From Prolixibacteraceae bacterium (lineage in GTDB: Bacteria > Bacteroidota > Bacteroidia > Bacteroidales > Prolixibacteraceae), in NCBI GenBank assembly GCA_019856515.1, contig CP082230.1, positions 4,898,001 to 4,962,000 on the forward strand: DNA of 64,000 nt. The letters run 5' to 3'. Position numbers and translations under genes: made by a program. Positions 16,598 to 23,891 of the stretch are shown here, in pieces. The notes beneath the pieces are model-generated. The model did no database searches. It was given only the letters and a program-made list of their open reading frames with translations, and was not told the origin of the DNA. The first letter of the stretch is position 1. The number at the start of each line of letters is the position of its first letter.

Positions 16598-17182
16598 TTA
16601 CTGTTTCTTTACGAATTTGGTAAGGATCACAATGTGTTGTCCATTTACTTTTCCTTCAATATGTTCTGCATTATCGTGGACAAGAGATATGTTTCTTACT
16701 GCTGTTCCTCTTTTTGCAGTAAATCCCGCACCTTTAACATTTAGGTCTTTTACTAGGGTTACTGTATCTCCATCGCTAAGAAGTGCTCCATTGGAATCTA
16801 GGTGTTTAACCTCATCCGAAGTTTCGTTTGTTTGATCTTCGTTGGTTGCTCTAGCCCATTCAAGAGTTTGGTCATCCATATAAAGCATATCAAGTAGATC
16901 TTGTGGCCAAACGTGCTCTTTAAGTCTATTTAGAAGTCTCCATGCCATTACTTGCACTGCAGGAACTTGACTCCACATGCTGTCGTTTAGACATCTCCAG
17001 TGGTTTGGCTCCATGTCTTTATTTCCTTCAATCTGTTCTTTGCAGTGTTGGCAAACAAATACGGCTTTGTCTGCATTGTTCTCTTCGACAGGAGGTACTG
17101 TATAAACCGTTAAATTTTCGGTTGATGTACATAGTTCACATTGGTTGTTACTTCTCTCGATAAGTGCGTTGTTTACGTCCAT
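16598..17182 (-). CDS. PhnA/YjdM domain protein
   Basis: A 194-residue zinc-ribbon protein. N-terminal cysteines CELC and CQHC (about residues 15-50) form the ribbon, followed by a tryptophan-rich helical section (WRCLNDSMWSQVPAVQVMAWRLLNRL) and the PhnA core with LLSDGDTVTLVKDLNVKGAGFTAKRGTAV. Despite the name, PhnA proteins are not proven phosphonate hydrolases here. I chose the ATG at 17182 because AGAAAGGAT precedes it; an upstream GTG/ATT-type extension is not conserved. A good promoter lies 55 nt upstream. Confidence 0.88.
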   Translation of the reverse strand: MDVNNALIERSNNQCELCTSTENLTVYTVPPVEENNADKAVFVCQHCKEQIEGNKDMEPNHWRCLNDSMWSQVPAVQVMAWRLLNRLKEHVWPQDLLDMLYMDDQTLEWARATNEDQTNETSDEVKHLDSNGALLSDGDTVTLVKDLNVKGAGFTAKRGTAVRNISLVHDNAEHIEGKVNGQHIVILTKFVKKQ

Positions 17183-17236
17183 TTTATCCTTTCTATTCGG
17201 TATAGTAATTAAAATCAATAAGCGTTAAATTGTTTG

Positions 17237-17266
17237 CAAAGATAATGGGATTGGCTTCATTTCAAA
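17237..17266 (-). promoter_or_regulatory. Promoter of the PhnA gene
   Basis: On the minus strand TTTG (17266-17263) is followed after 18 nt by TATCTTTG (17244-17237), which fits the Bacteroidota -33 TTTG and -7 TAnnTTTG pair. The start codon is 55 nt downstream. This is the clearest promoter in the window. Confidence 0.72.
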
Positions 17267-17331
17267 TGGTGTTATCTACACTTTTTGGCAGTAGATTTAA
17301 ACAAAATAAAAGATAAACTGTTTTCCTTACA

Positions 17332-17417
17332 GACCTTGGGTGTCGGTCATAAGGTCATTTATTTAGGTATTGCCCTTCTCATTTGCTTTTATTTAAGTAA
17401 AAAGAGAAGGGTTTTTT
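17332..17417 (+). terminator. Hairpin plus intrinsic terminator upstream of the cyclase gene (possible leader attenuator or small RNA end)
   Basis: GACCTT/AAGGTC (17332-17356) forms a first hairpin. CCCTTCTC (17373-17380) pairs with GAGAAGGG (17404-17411) and can extend inward through CTTTT/AAAAG; six T follow. The terminator points in the plus direction although no plus-strand gene precedes it, because the PhnA gene is on the other strand. It therefore ends a short unannotated RNA or acts as an attenuator 144 nt before the cyclase gene. The rest of the gap 17183-17560 holds the PhnA promoter. Confidence 0.65.
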
Positions 17418-17560
17418 GTAATGAATAGTCTCATATTTCTACCAATGGGTAATACCAATTGTATTTTTAAAAGTGGGAACAAAATGTCTCGAATGTATTG
17501 TAAGGTGCTTTTAGAGTATATTATTGGTGAAAATAAACAGTATTTATTCACATTGTCATT

Positions 17561-18322
17561 ATGAAAATTGTAGATTTATCTAAGCCTATTGCTTACAATA
17601 AAAAAGATCCATGGTTTATGCGAGTTAAGATTAAGCATAAATCTCATCGTGCATCCAAGTGGTTAATTCGTGTATTGGGCTTGCCATTTCGACTGTTTCC
17701 AAAGAATTTTGAAGGATGGGCTGATGATTGTATTCAGAAGATGGGAGTGCATGCAACTACGCATATGGATGCACCTTGGCACTATTCGCCTACTGTTGGT
17801 GACGCTCCTGCAAAGACAATTGATCAAATTCCACTAGAGTGGTGTTTTGGTGAGGGGCTAGTTATTGATATGAGTCATAAGTTAGATGATGAAGAGATAA
17901 TGCTTGAAGAAGTGAAGTGTTTTATAGATGACCACGATCTTGTTGTTAAAGAAGGGATGATTGTGTTGTTTAGAACAGGGCGAGATAAATATATTGGACA
18001 GTCTGATTACCATAAACACGGAGTTGGGGTTAGTGCTGCGGTGACAGAATGGTTAATTGATTTAGGGATAAAAGTGATGGGGATTGATGCATGGGGGTGG
18101 GATTTGCCATTGCCACATTTGATCGAGAGAGCAAAGGAGACAAATGATCCTGATTTGTTTTGGAATGCCCATTTGGTTGGACAAAGAAAGGAGTACTGTC
18201 ATATGGAACAGATGGTGAATTTAGGAAGTTTGCCTTTATCTGGGTTTAAAGTTGCTGCTTTTCCATTAAAGATAGTGGGAGCTTCTGCTGGTCCAGCTCG
18301 CGTTGTTGCAATCATTGAATAA
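17561..18322 (+). CDS. Cyclase family protein (kynurenine formamidase-like metal hydrolase)
   Basis: A 253-residue cytosolic protein of the cyclase family. The metal and active-site motif H-x-x-T-H-x-D-x-P-x-H is exact at residues 64-74 (HATTHMDAPWH). DLSKPI at the N-terminus and GIDAWGWDLP are also typical. Family members hydrolyse formyl-kynurenine or cyclic substrates; the substrate here is unknown. The protein is longer than usual in the N-terminal part, with a basic insert (about 22-48). It stands alone behind a leader with a terminator-like hairpin. Confidence 0.88.
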   Translation: MKIVDLSKPIAYNKKDPWFMRVKIKHKSHRASKWLIRVLGLPFRLFPKNFEGWADDCIQKMGVHATTHMDAPWHYSPTVGDAPAKTIDQIPLEWCFGEGLVIDMSHKLDDEEIMLEEVKCFIDDHDLVVKEGMIVLFRTGRDKYIGQSDYHKHGVGVSAAVTEWLIDLGIKVMGIDAWGWDLPLPHLIERAKETNDPDLFWNAHLVGQRKEYCHMEQMVNLGSLPLSGFKVAAFPLKIVGASAGPARVVAIIE

Positions 18323-18338
18323 TTAAGTGTCTTGTACC

Positions 18339-18374
18339 TGAGGTGTTTTTTAATGATCTTTACCTCACATTTTT
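18339..18374 (+). terminator. Weak terminator after the cyclase gene
   Basis: TGAGGT pairs with ACCTCA across a 17-nt loop and is followed by CATTTTTAT. Short stem and interrupted T-run, so only moderate support. Confidence 0.45.
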
Positions 18375-18586
18375 ATATTGTTTTGTATATCGTGAAAAAT
18401 ATCATCTTAGGGTTGCGATGTAATCATTTATTTTGTCTTATCTAAACAAACTAAATTTGCAGAATGTTATCGTCTATTTCAAAATGAAATTGATATTTAC
18501 CTGTTGATTGTGATATAATTCCATTTTTTCTCGATTGTGGCTATTATAATTATTGCAATGAATGATAAATAATACATTACAATTTT

Positions 18587-18594
18587 TAGTTTTG
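18587..18594 (+). promoter_or_regulatory. Likely -7 element upstream of the SixA-like gene
   Basis: TAGTTTTG fits TAnnTTTG 24 nt upstream of the start codon. The -33 TTTG is not present at usual spacing. Confidence 0.4.
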
Positions 18595-18618
18595 TGATAG
18601 CACTAAAAGATTTGAGAA

Positions 18619-19128
18619 ATGAAGAAGATTTTATTTGTACGACATGGTAAAGCAGAGTCTGCATCTTGGGAGGTTGATGATCTGGATAGAACGTTGACAG
18701 ATCAAGGAAAGTATGATACTGAAATGGTGGTTGATGAAATATCAAAGCGATTAGAGCTTGATGGACAGAATACTTTTCTTGTCGTGAGTGATGCAAAGCG
18801 TACATGTCAAAGTGCTGCAATCTATGAAAGTAAACTTGCATTGCCCAAGCGTGTTTGTAATATATGGAAAAATCTTTATGGAGATTATACAACAAGTGAG
18901 TTTGTAGAATATGTGGCAGAAAAGGTCCCTAATGAATATGATAATTTGATTGTAGTGGGACATAATCCAACACTTTCTGATATTGTCAATCAAATGGCTA
19001 TAGAGCTGGATTGTTGGATGTCAACTTCTTCTTGTGTCTGTTTGGCTTTTGATATGTCGTCGTGGAGTGATCTTGAAGCAAGATCTGCAGAATTATATTT
19101 TTCGTTATTTCCATCTGAAATAAGATAG
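18619..19128 (+). CDS. SixA-like histidine phosphatase
   Basis: A 169-residue member of the histidine phosphatase superfamily with the catalytic RHG at residues 8-10 (FVRHGKA), a second arginine in SDAKRTCQSA, and the second catalytic histidine in VVGHNPTL. Size and pattern fit SixA, which removes phosphate from phosphohistidine in signalling proteins; the substrate here is not known. RsmE follows after about 50 nt, and then a nuclease-like lipoprotein, suggesting a loose operon. Confidence 0.88.
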   Translation: MKKILFVRHGKAESASWEVDDLDRTLTDQGKYDTEMVVDEISKRLELDGQNTFLVVSDAKRTCQSAAIYESKLALPKRVCNIWKNLYGDYTTSEFVEYVAEKVPNEYDNLIVVGHNPTLSDIVNQMAIELDCWMSTSSCVCLAFDMSSWSDLEARSAELYFSLFPSEIR

Positions 19129-19179
19129 TTTCTGTTTTTCATGCTATTTTTGTTCTTTTCAAATAGTAGTAGTTGTTTT

Positions 19180-19890
19180 ATGCATTTATTTTATACTCCA
19201 GATTTATCGGAAGATAATCGTTACGTTTTAGATGAAGTAGAATCTAAACATTGTGTGAAAGTGTTGAGACTTAAGGAGGGAGATACTATCCAACTGGTAG
19301 ATGGTCGTGGGATTTTTGCTAATGCCGAGATCTCAAATGCTCATCCTAAAGCTTGCACTCTTGATATTGTGGATCGTCAACGAGATTTTCAAAAGAGAGG
19401 CTATTTTATCCAGGTGGCTGTAGCTCCTACTAAGAATATTGATCGAATCGAGTGGTTTATTGAGAAAGCAACAGAGGTTGGAGTGGATCGAATTACTCCG
19501 ATGTTGTGTAAAAGATCGGAACGGAAGGTGATTAAACATCCTCGGCTTTTAAAAGTGGCTATCTCAGCAATGAAGCAGTCTATTAAAGCTTATCTTCCAC
19601 AATTAGATGAGTTGACTTCATTTAAAGATGTGGTGGAAGAGTTGTTTGATGGTGAGAAATTTATAGCACATTGTGCTGACGATGCCCCTCGTGTCTCTTT
19701 TTTTAAAACCGTATCATCGGATCGTGTAAAGATCTTAATTGGACCAGAAGGGGATTTTACTCCTGAAGAGGTTACTTTAGCTAAAGAGCATGGATTTGTA
19801 GAAATAACTCTGGGAGAACAACGTTTGCGTACAGAGACTGCAGCGTTAATGTCTGTGAGTAGTTTTGCTGTGATCCATGAGCTTAAATAG
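19180..19890 (+). CDS. rsmE: 16S rRNA (uracil(1498)-N(3))-methyltransferase
   Basis: A 236-residue SPOUT-class methyltransferase that methylates U1498 of 16S rRNA in the assembled small subunit. N-terminal PUA-like part (HCVKVLRLKEGDTIQLVDGRG), then KNIDRIEWFIEKATEVGVDRITP and the C-terminal SAM knot IGPEGDFTPEE and LGEQRLRTETAA, all typical of RsmE. I chose the ATG at 19180 (MHLFYTPDL), the usual family start; the ATG at 19141 adds 13 non-conserved hydrophobic residues. Confidence 0.95.
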   Translation: MHLFYTPDLSEDNRYVLDEVESKHCVKVLRLKEGDTIQLVDGRGIFANAEISNAHPKACTLDIVDRQRDFQKRGYFIQVAVAPTKNIDRIEWFIEKATEVGVDRITPMLCKRSERKVIKHPRLLKVAISAMKQSIKAYLPQLDELTSFKDVVEELFDGEKFIAHCADDAPRVSFFKTVSSDRVKILIGPEGDFTPEEVTLAKEHGFVEITLGEQRLRTETAALMSVSSFAVIHELK

Positions 19891-19932
19891 CTTATATTTC
19901 TAAAAAGATATCTAACTTTTAACTTATAGACC

Positions 19933-21099
19933 ATGAACAGAAGAATTCTTTTGTCACTATATCTATTTCTACTATTGGCAGTTGTATCTGCTTGTACTGA
20001 AGTAAAGAAAGAACCTGTGAGGTTCGCAACTTTTAATGCCGCATTGAATCGTCTTGAAAAAGGAATGTTACTGAAAGATTTGAGTTTGGGTTGTCAACAG
20101 GCAAAAAATGTGGCTTCGATAATCCAAATTACTCGTCCTGATGTTTTATGTCTTCAGGAGTTTGATTTTGATGCTTCGGGAGAAGCTTTGGAGGTTTTTA
20201 TGACCAAGTATCTTCAAAGTGGTGATCATCCAATTGAATATCCTTACCATATGCTTTTTACTTCTAATACAGGAGTTCTTTCGAAATCGGATATTAATAA
20301 TGATGGAAAATTGTCATTGCCATCAGATGGTTATGGATTTGGTGCGTTTGAAGGTCAGTACGCTTTTGTTATTTTGTCGAAATATCCAATAATGAAAGAT
20401 GATGTTCGAACATTTCAGAATATGAAATGGGAACAGATGCCAGATCCAAATTGGCCTGTTAGTCCTGATGGTATCTCTTGGTTTAATGATGAAGAGAAGA
20501 AGGATTTGCGAATTTCGTCTAAGAATCATGTGGATGTGCCTATTGATATTGATGGGCATATAGTTCATGCTATTATTGCTCACCCTACGCCACCTGTTTT
20601 TGATGGTAAGGAGGATCGTAATGGTCGTCGCAATTTCGATGAAATTAGAATGATTAAAGATTATGTCGAGGGAGCTGATTATATGGTTGATGACAAGGGG
20701 AGCAGAGGTGCCTTAGGTGCTAATGCATCTTTTGTGATAATGGGGGATATGAATGCAGATCCATATGATGGTGATAGTTATCGTTCAGCAATAGTTCCAT
20801 TGTTGAAAAGCCAACGCTTGAATAGTTCAGTGACATTTGGTGATAAGGTCCCAAAAAGTCTAGGAGCCGTTGAGTTTAATAAAAAAATGAAGTATAATCA
20901 TAAAGGGGATGATGCCATGGATACCAATGTCTTCGGTCTTCGAATCGATTATGTTTTGCCCTCTTCGGATTTAAATGTATTGGAATCAAGAGTCTATTGG
21001 AATGAAAAGAAGCATAAAGATGGAACATTGACATTTAATAAGAACTCTTCAGATCATAGAATGGTTTGGGCAGATATCCAATTTTCTGATGATCACTAA
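19933..21099 (+). CDS. Endonuclease/exonuclease/phosphatase-family lipoprotein
   Basis: A 388-residue protein with a lipoprotein signal (VVSAC, C21). The EEP fold is indicated by FATFNAALN, CLQEFDFD (metal-binding Glu), a GDMNADPYDGDSYRSAI motif, RIDYVLPS and a final SSDHRMVW with the catalytic Asp-His. Likely anchored in the envelope and acting outside the cytoplasm on phosphoester substrates, perhaps phosphodiesters or sugar/lipid phosphates. It follows RsmE by 42 nt. Confidence 0.88.
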   Translation: MNRRILLSLYLFLLLAVVSACTEVKKEPVRFATFNAALNRLEKGMLLKDLSLGCQQAKNVASIIQITRPDVLCLQEFDFDASGEALEVFMTKYLQSGDHPIEYPYHMLFTSNTGVLSKSDINNDGKLSLPSDGYGFGAFEGQYAFVILSKYPIMKDDVRTFQNMKWEQMPDPNWPVSPDGISWFNDEEKKDLRISSKNHVDVPIDIDGHIVHAIIAHPTPPVFDGKEDRNGRRNFDEIRMIKDYVEGADYMVDDKGSRGALGANASFVIMGDMNADPYDGDSYRSAIVPLLKSQRLNSSVTFGDKVPKSLGAVEFNKKMKYNHKGDDAMDTNVFGLRIDYVLPSSDLNVLESRVYWNEKKHKDGTLTFNKNSSDHRMVWADIQFSDDH

Positions 21100-21197
21100 T
21101 AATAAAATATTTTTACAATCTTTGTGATTAATATAATAATTAGTTGTATTTTAATCGAATTATGATCTTTATTACTTCAAATATAGGAAAGTAGAAT

Positions 21198-22319
21198 ATG
21201 AGAAAAAAAGTCCAAAAACTATGTATGTGGTCCCTGTCATTACTAATGTTATGTTTCGTATCATGTCAGAAAGAGGATGGTTATGAACTTAAAGGTCGTG
21301 TGAAAGGACTAAAGGATGGTTATATTTATCTTCAGGTGATGGGGGTTGATGGACCTATTAAAGTAGATTCGACAGAAGTTTTTGATAACGAATTTGTGTT
21401 TGAGGGAGTTGTAAAGAAGCCTACTCTTTGTTATTTAGGACAAGGTGACAACCTTCGAGGTGCGATTATTGTGTTTGTGGAAAATACAAATATTAGTGTT
21501 GAGGGAGTTATTGATAATCTTGAAGATGTTGTGATTGAAGGATCTAAGACTCAAGATGCATTTGGACTTTATAAGGAGAGAAATGATGCCTATACTTTAG
21601 AGATAAAGAAGTTTAGTTCTAAGTACAATGATCTACTTCGTGATCCAGAGACCAATAAAGATGCTATTGTAAGGATGGGAGATGATATTGTCCATTTAAG
21701 AAAAGAACAAAAGCAGTATCAGTTAGACTATATTAAAGAGCACCCTGATTCTTATGTTTCACCTTATATTTTGAGTAATCTATCTTACTATTTGGATTTG
21801 ACTGAACTTGATAGCTTATATGCACTAATGACTCCAAGAGTGAGGCAGTCGTATGAAGGTCAGTGTATCGAAAATAGGATTAAGATTTTAAAGAGTACAC
21901 AGATTGGTGCTATTGCACCAGATTTTACGATGCCAGGAGTTGATGAAAAGTCGACTAGGTTATCCGATGTCTATCGTATGAATAAGTATACACTAATCGA
22001 TTTTTGGGCTTCTTGGTGTAGTCCGTGTCGAATTGAGAATCCGAATATAGTAAAAGCTTATCAGAAGTATCACGAAAAAGGTTTTGGTGTTTTTGGTGTC
22101 TCTTTAGATATGAACAAGTCTTCTTTACAAAGAGCCATTGAGAAGGATGGTATTGTTTGGCCAAATGTTTCTGATTTTAAAGGATGGCGTAATGCTGCAG
22201 CTGAATTATACGGAATCAAATCGATACCTTCTAATATATTAGTGGATAGAGAAGGTCGTATTGTTGCTCGTAATCTTCGTGAAGAATCACTTCATCAGAA
22301 GCTTGAGGAGTTGCTGTAA
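21198..22319 (+). CDS. TlpA-like thioredoxin-fold lipoprotein with DUF4369 N-terminal domain
   Basis: A 373-residue lipoprotein (lipobox CFVSC, C23). The N-terminal half (LKGRVKGLKDGYIYLQ, then a beta-rich part) resembles DUF4369; the C-terminal half is an AhpC/TSA-Redoxin type thioredoxin fold with APDFTMPGV, FWASWCSPC (CxxC at 274-277) and the cis-Pro segment SIPSNILVDREG. It probably acts as a periplasmic thiol-disulfide oxidoreductase, as TlpA and ResA do. It ends at a strong terminator. Confidence 0.9.
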   Translation: MRKKVQKLCMWSLSLLMLCFVSCQKEDGYELKGRVKGLKDGYIYLQVMGVDGPIKVDSTEVFDNEFVFEGVVKKPTLCYLGQGDNLRGAIIVFVENTNISVEGVIDNLEDVVIEGSKTQDAFGLYKERNDAYTLEIKKFSSKYNDLLRDPETNKDAIVRMGDDIVHLRKEQKQYQLDYIKEHPDSYVSPYILSNLSYYLDLTELDSLYALMTPRVRQSYEGQCIENRIKILKSTQIGAIAPDFTMPGVDEKSTRLSDVYRMNKYTLIDFWASWCSPCRIENPNIVKAYQKYHEKGFGVFGVSLDMNKSSLQRAIEKDGIVWPNVSDFKGWRNAAAELYGIKSIPSNILVDREGRIVARNLREESLHQKLEELL

Positions 22320-22473
22320 CCTTTATTGAAAGATCGATATCTCGACGTTTTACATGTTGTTCAAAAATAACATCGTAGGGAATAATATATTGTCGCTTGC
22401 TTTGTCTAAACAAGGGAATATTGGTAAGGCTGTATAATTTCAAAATTGTAATTGGTATATATCTTATAATATG

Positions 22474-22518
22474 CAAGCTCGGTTGTTCATGATGGAACAA
22501 TCGAGCTTGTTTTATTTT
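22474..22518 (+). terminator. Terminator after the TlpA-like gene
   Basis: A 15-bp stem (CAAGCTCGGTTGTTC against GAACAATCGAGCTTG, one G-T pair), a 6-nt loop and TTTTATTTT. Confidence 0.87.
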
Positions 22519-22571
22519 AGGTAATTGGTGAAATAAAATACCCTTTAGTCTTTTATTTAAACTATAATCCA

Positions 22572-22579
22572 TATATTTG
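22572..22579 (+). promoter_or_regulatory. Likely -7 element upstream of the BFD-like gene
   Basis: TATATTTG fits TAnnTTTG, 39 nt upstream of the start codon and after the preceding terminator. Confidence 0.5.
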
Positions 22580-22618
22580 TAGTGTATTAAGTTATTGTAG
22601 TTGAAAAAGAGATTAATT

Positions 22619-22792
22619 ATGGAAATTATATGTTCATGTTTTGGTATATCTAAAGAAGATATCCAAGATGCTATAGCAAGTGGATTGACTACTGTTGACG
22701 AAGTTGCAGAAGAGACTGGTGCAAGCCATGGCTGTGGAAGATGTAGTCAAGAGTTTGAAGATGTAACAAAAGAGTTGTTGTCTGAAAATTAG
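22619..22792 (+). CDS. BFD-like [2Fe-2S] protein
   Basis: A 57-residue protein with the four cysteines of a BFD (bacterioferritin-associated ferredoxin) type [2Fe-2S] fold: C5 and C7 (CSC), and C39 and C42 (GCGRC), in the usual C-x-C...C-x-x-C spacing. Such domains pass electrons to release iron from bacterioferritin or occur in nitrite reductases; this stand-alone version is close to Bfd in size. I chose the ATG at 22619; the upstream TTG at 22601 adds a lysine-rich tail not seen in the family. It is a single-gene transcript. Confidence 0.85.
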   Translation: MEIICSCFGISKEDIQDAIASGLTTVDEVAEETGASHGCGRCSQEFEDVTKELLSEN

Positions 22793-22813
22793 AAATCAAG
22801 ATAATTTAGATGT

Positions 22814-22848
22814 AGAAGGCAGTCTTTTGTGACAGCCTTCTTTTTTTT
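22814..22848 (+). terminator. Terminator after the BFD-like gene
   Basis: AGAAGGC-A-GTC pairs with GAC-A-GCCTTCT around TTTTGT, followed by eight T. In the rest of the 333-nt gap (22849-23125) I see only the MaoC promoter element. Confidence 0.85.
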
Positions 22849-23085
22849 ATCATTATAGATATTTGCTTCCGCATGTATCTCTAGATGTAAGGATCGTAGT
22901 GTTTTTTATGACTTGCTCTATTTTTTATTGATACCTCAAATCATTTTTGTGCGAAAGAGTGGTTGAGTTGTATTATTAAAACAATAGATTCATATAGTCT
23001 AATAAATATTCGTCAAATTTATCACAGATCTTTTCTTCGTAAGGATAAATAATCGTCAAGATTCTGTATCATTAGTAAAATGCCG

Positions 23086-23093
23086 TATCTTTG
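23086..23093 (+). promoter_or_regulatory. Likely -7 element of the MaoC promoter
   Basis: TATCTTTG fits TAnnTTTG 33 nt before the ATG. A degenerate TCTG lies 19 nt upstream in the -33 position. Confidence 0.5.
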
Positions 23094-23125
23094 TATCAAA
23101 GAAATTACTATTTGATTATTTAGAT

Positions 23126-23590
23126 ATGGGAAAGATTGTTATATCAAACTTTGAGGAATTTAAGGCATTTGAGGGTAAGGAATTAGGAGTATCTGACTAC
23201 CTGAAAATCTCGCAAGAACAGATCAATCTTTTTGCTGATGCAACTTTAGATCATCAGTGGATTCACACAGATCCTGAAAGAGCTGCGAAAGAAAGTCCTT
23301 TCAAAAAAACAATTGCACATGGATACCTAAATGTGTCAATTCTTCCTTTTTTGTGGGAACAGATTGCTGACTTTGATAACGTAAAGTTGATGGTGAATTA
23401 CGGTATTGATAAGTTGAAATTTAGTCAACCTGTTGCAGTAGATAACGAAGTGAGATTGGCAGCAAAACTTCATTCGATTGTAAATCTTAGAGGTGTTGTG
23501 AAGGCAGAGATTGATGTGACATTAGAAATTAAAGATGAAAGAAAACCTGCGTTGACTGGACGCCTGATTTTCTTGTATCACTTTAATTAA
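23126..23590 (+). CDS. MaoC-family (R)-specific enoyl-CoA hydratase-like protein
   Basis: A 154-residue single hot-dog domain. The hydratase signature is visible: FADATLDHQWIHTDPERA with D42 and H47 as the catalytic pair, then PFKKTIAHGYLNVSILP. Relatives hydrate trans-2-enoyl-CoA to (R)-3-hydroxyacyl-CoA. It stands alone between a promoter-like element and a terminator, so its pathway cannot be read from context. Confidence 0.9.
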   Translation: MGKIVISNFEEFKAFEGKELGVSDYLKISQEQINLFADATLDHQWIHTDPERAAKESPFKKTIAHGYLNVSILPFLWEQIADFDNVKLMVNYGIDKLKFSQPVAVDNEVRLAAKLHSIVNLRGVVKAEIDVTLEIKDERKPALTGRLIFLYHFN

Positions 23591-23681
23591 GAACAAAATT
23601 TTTATTGTATTAAGAAGAGGTGTTGGGGATTTATCCGATAATCAACAGATTCTTCGAAATATCAATTCAAGTAAGATATAT

Positions 23682-23727
23682 AAGGTTGTAATAGGAATGA
23701 TTCGTTCCCATTACAACCTTATTTTTT
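23682..23727 (+). terminator. Terminator after the MaoC gene
   Basis: AAGGTTGTAAT-AGGAA pairs with TTCCC-ATTACAACCTT, then ATTTTTTAAT. The remainder of the 301-nt gap to the next gene on the other strand shows nothing more. Confidence 0.82.
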
Positions 23728-23891
23728 AATATATTATTGAAGGGTATTGCAACTTCTATATTGATATCATATCTCTGTTATTTGATATGTTGATGCTTGG
23801 ATAGAGTATTCTTCTAAAAGAAGTGATATCGCTTTCGGATTCTATTGTTAATCTTTCGCGTTGTATTGCTCGTTTAAATAGATTTTTATTT

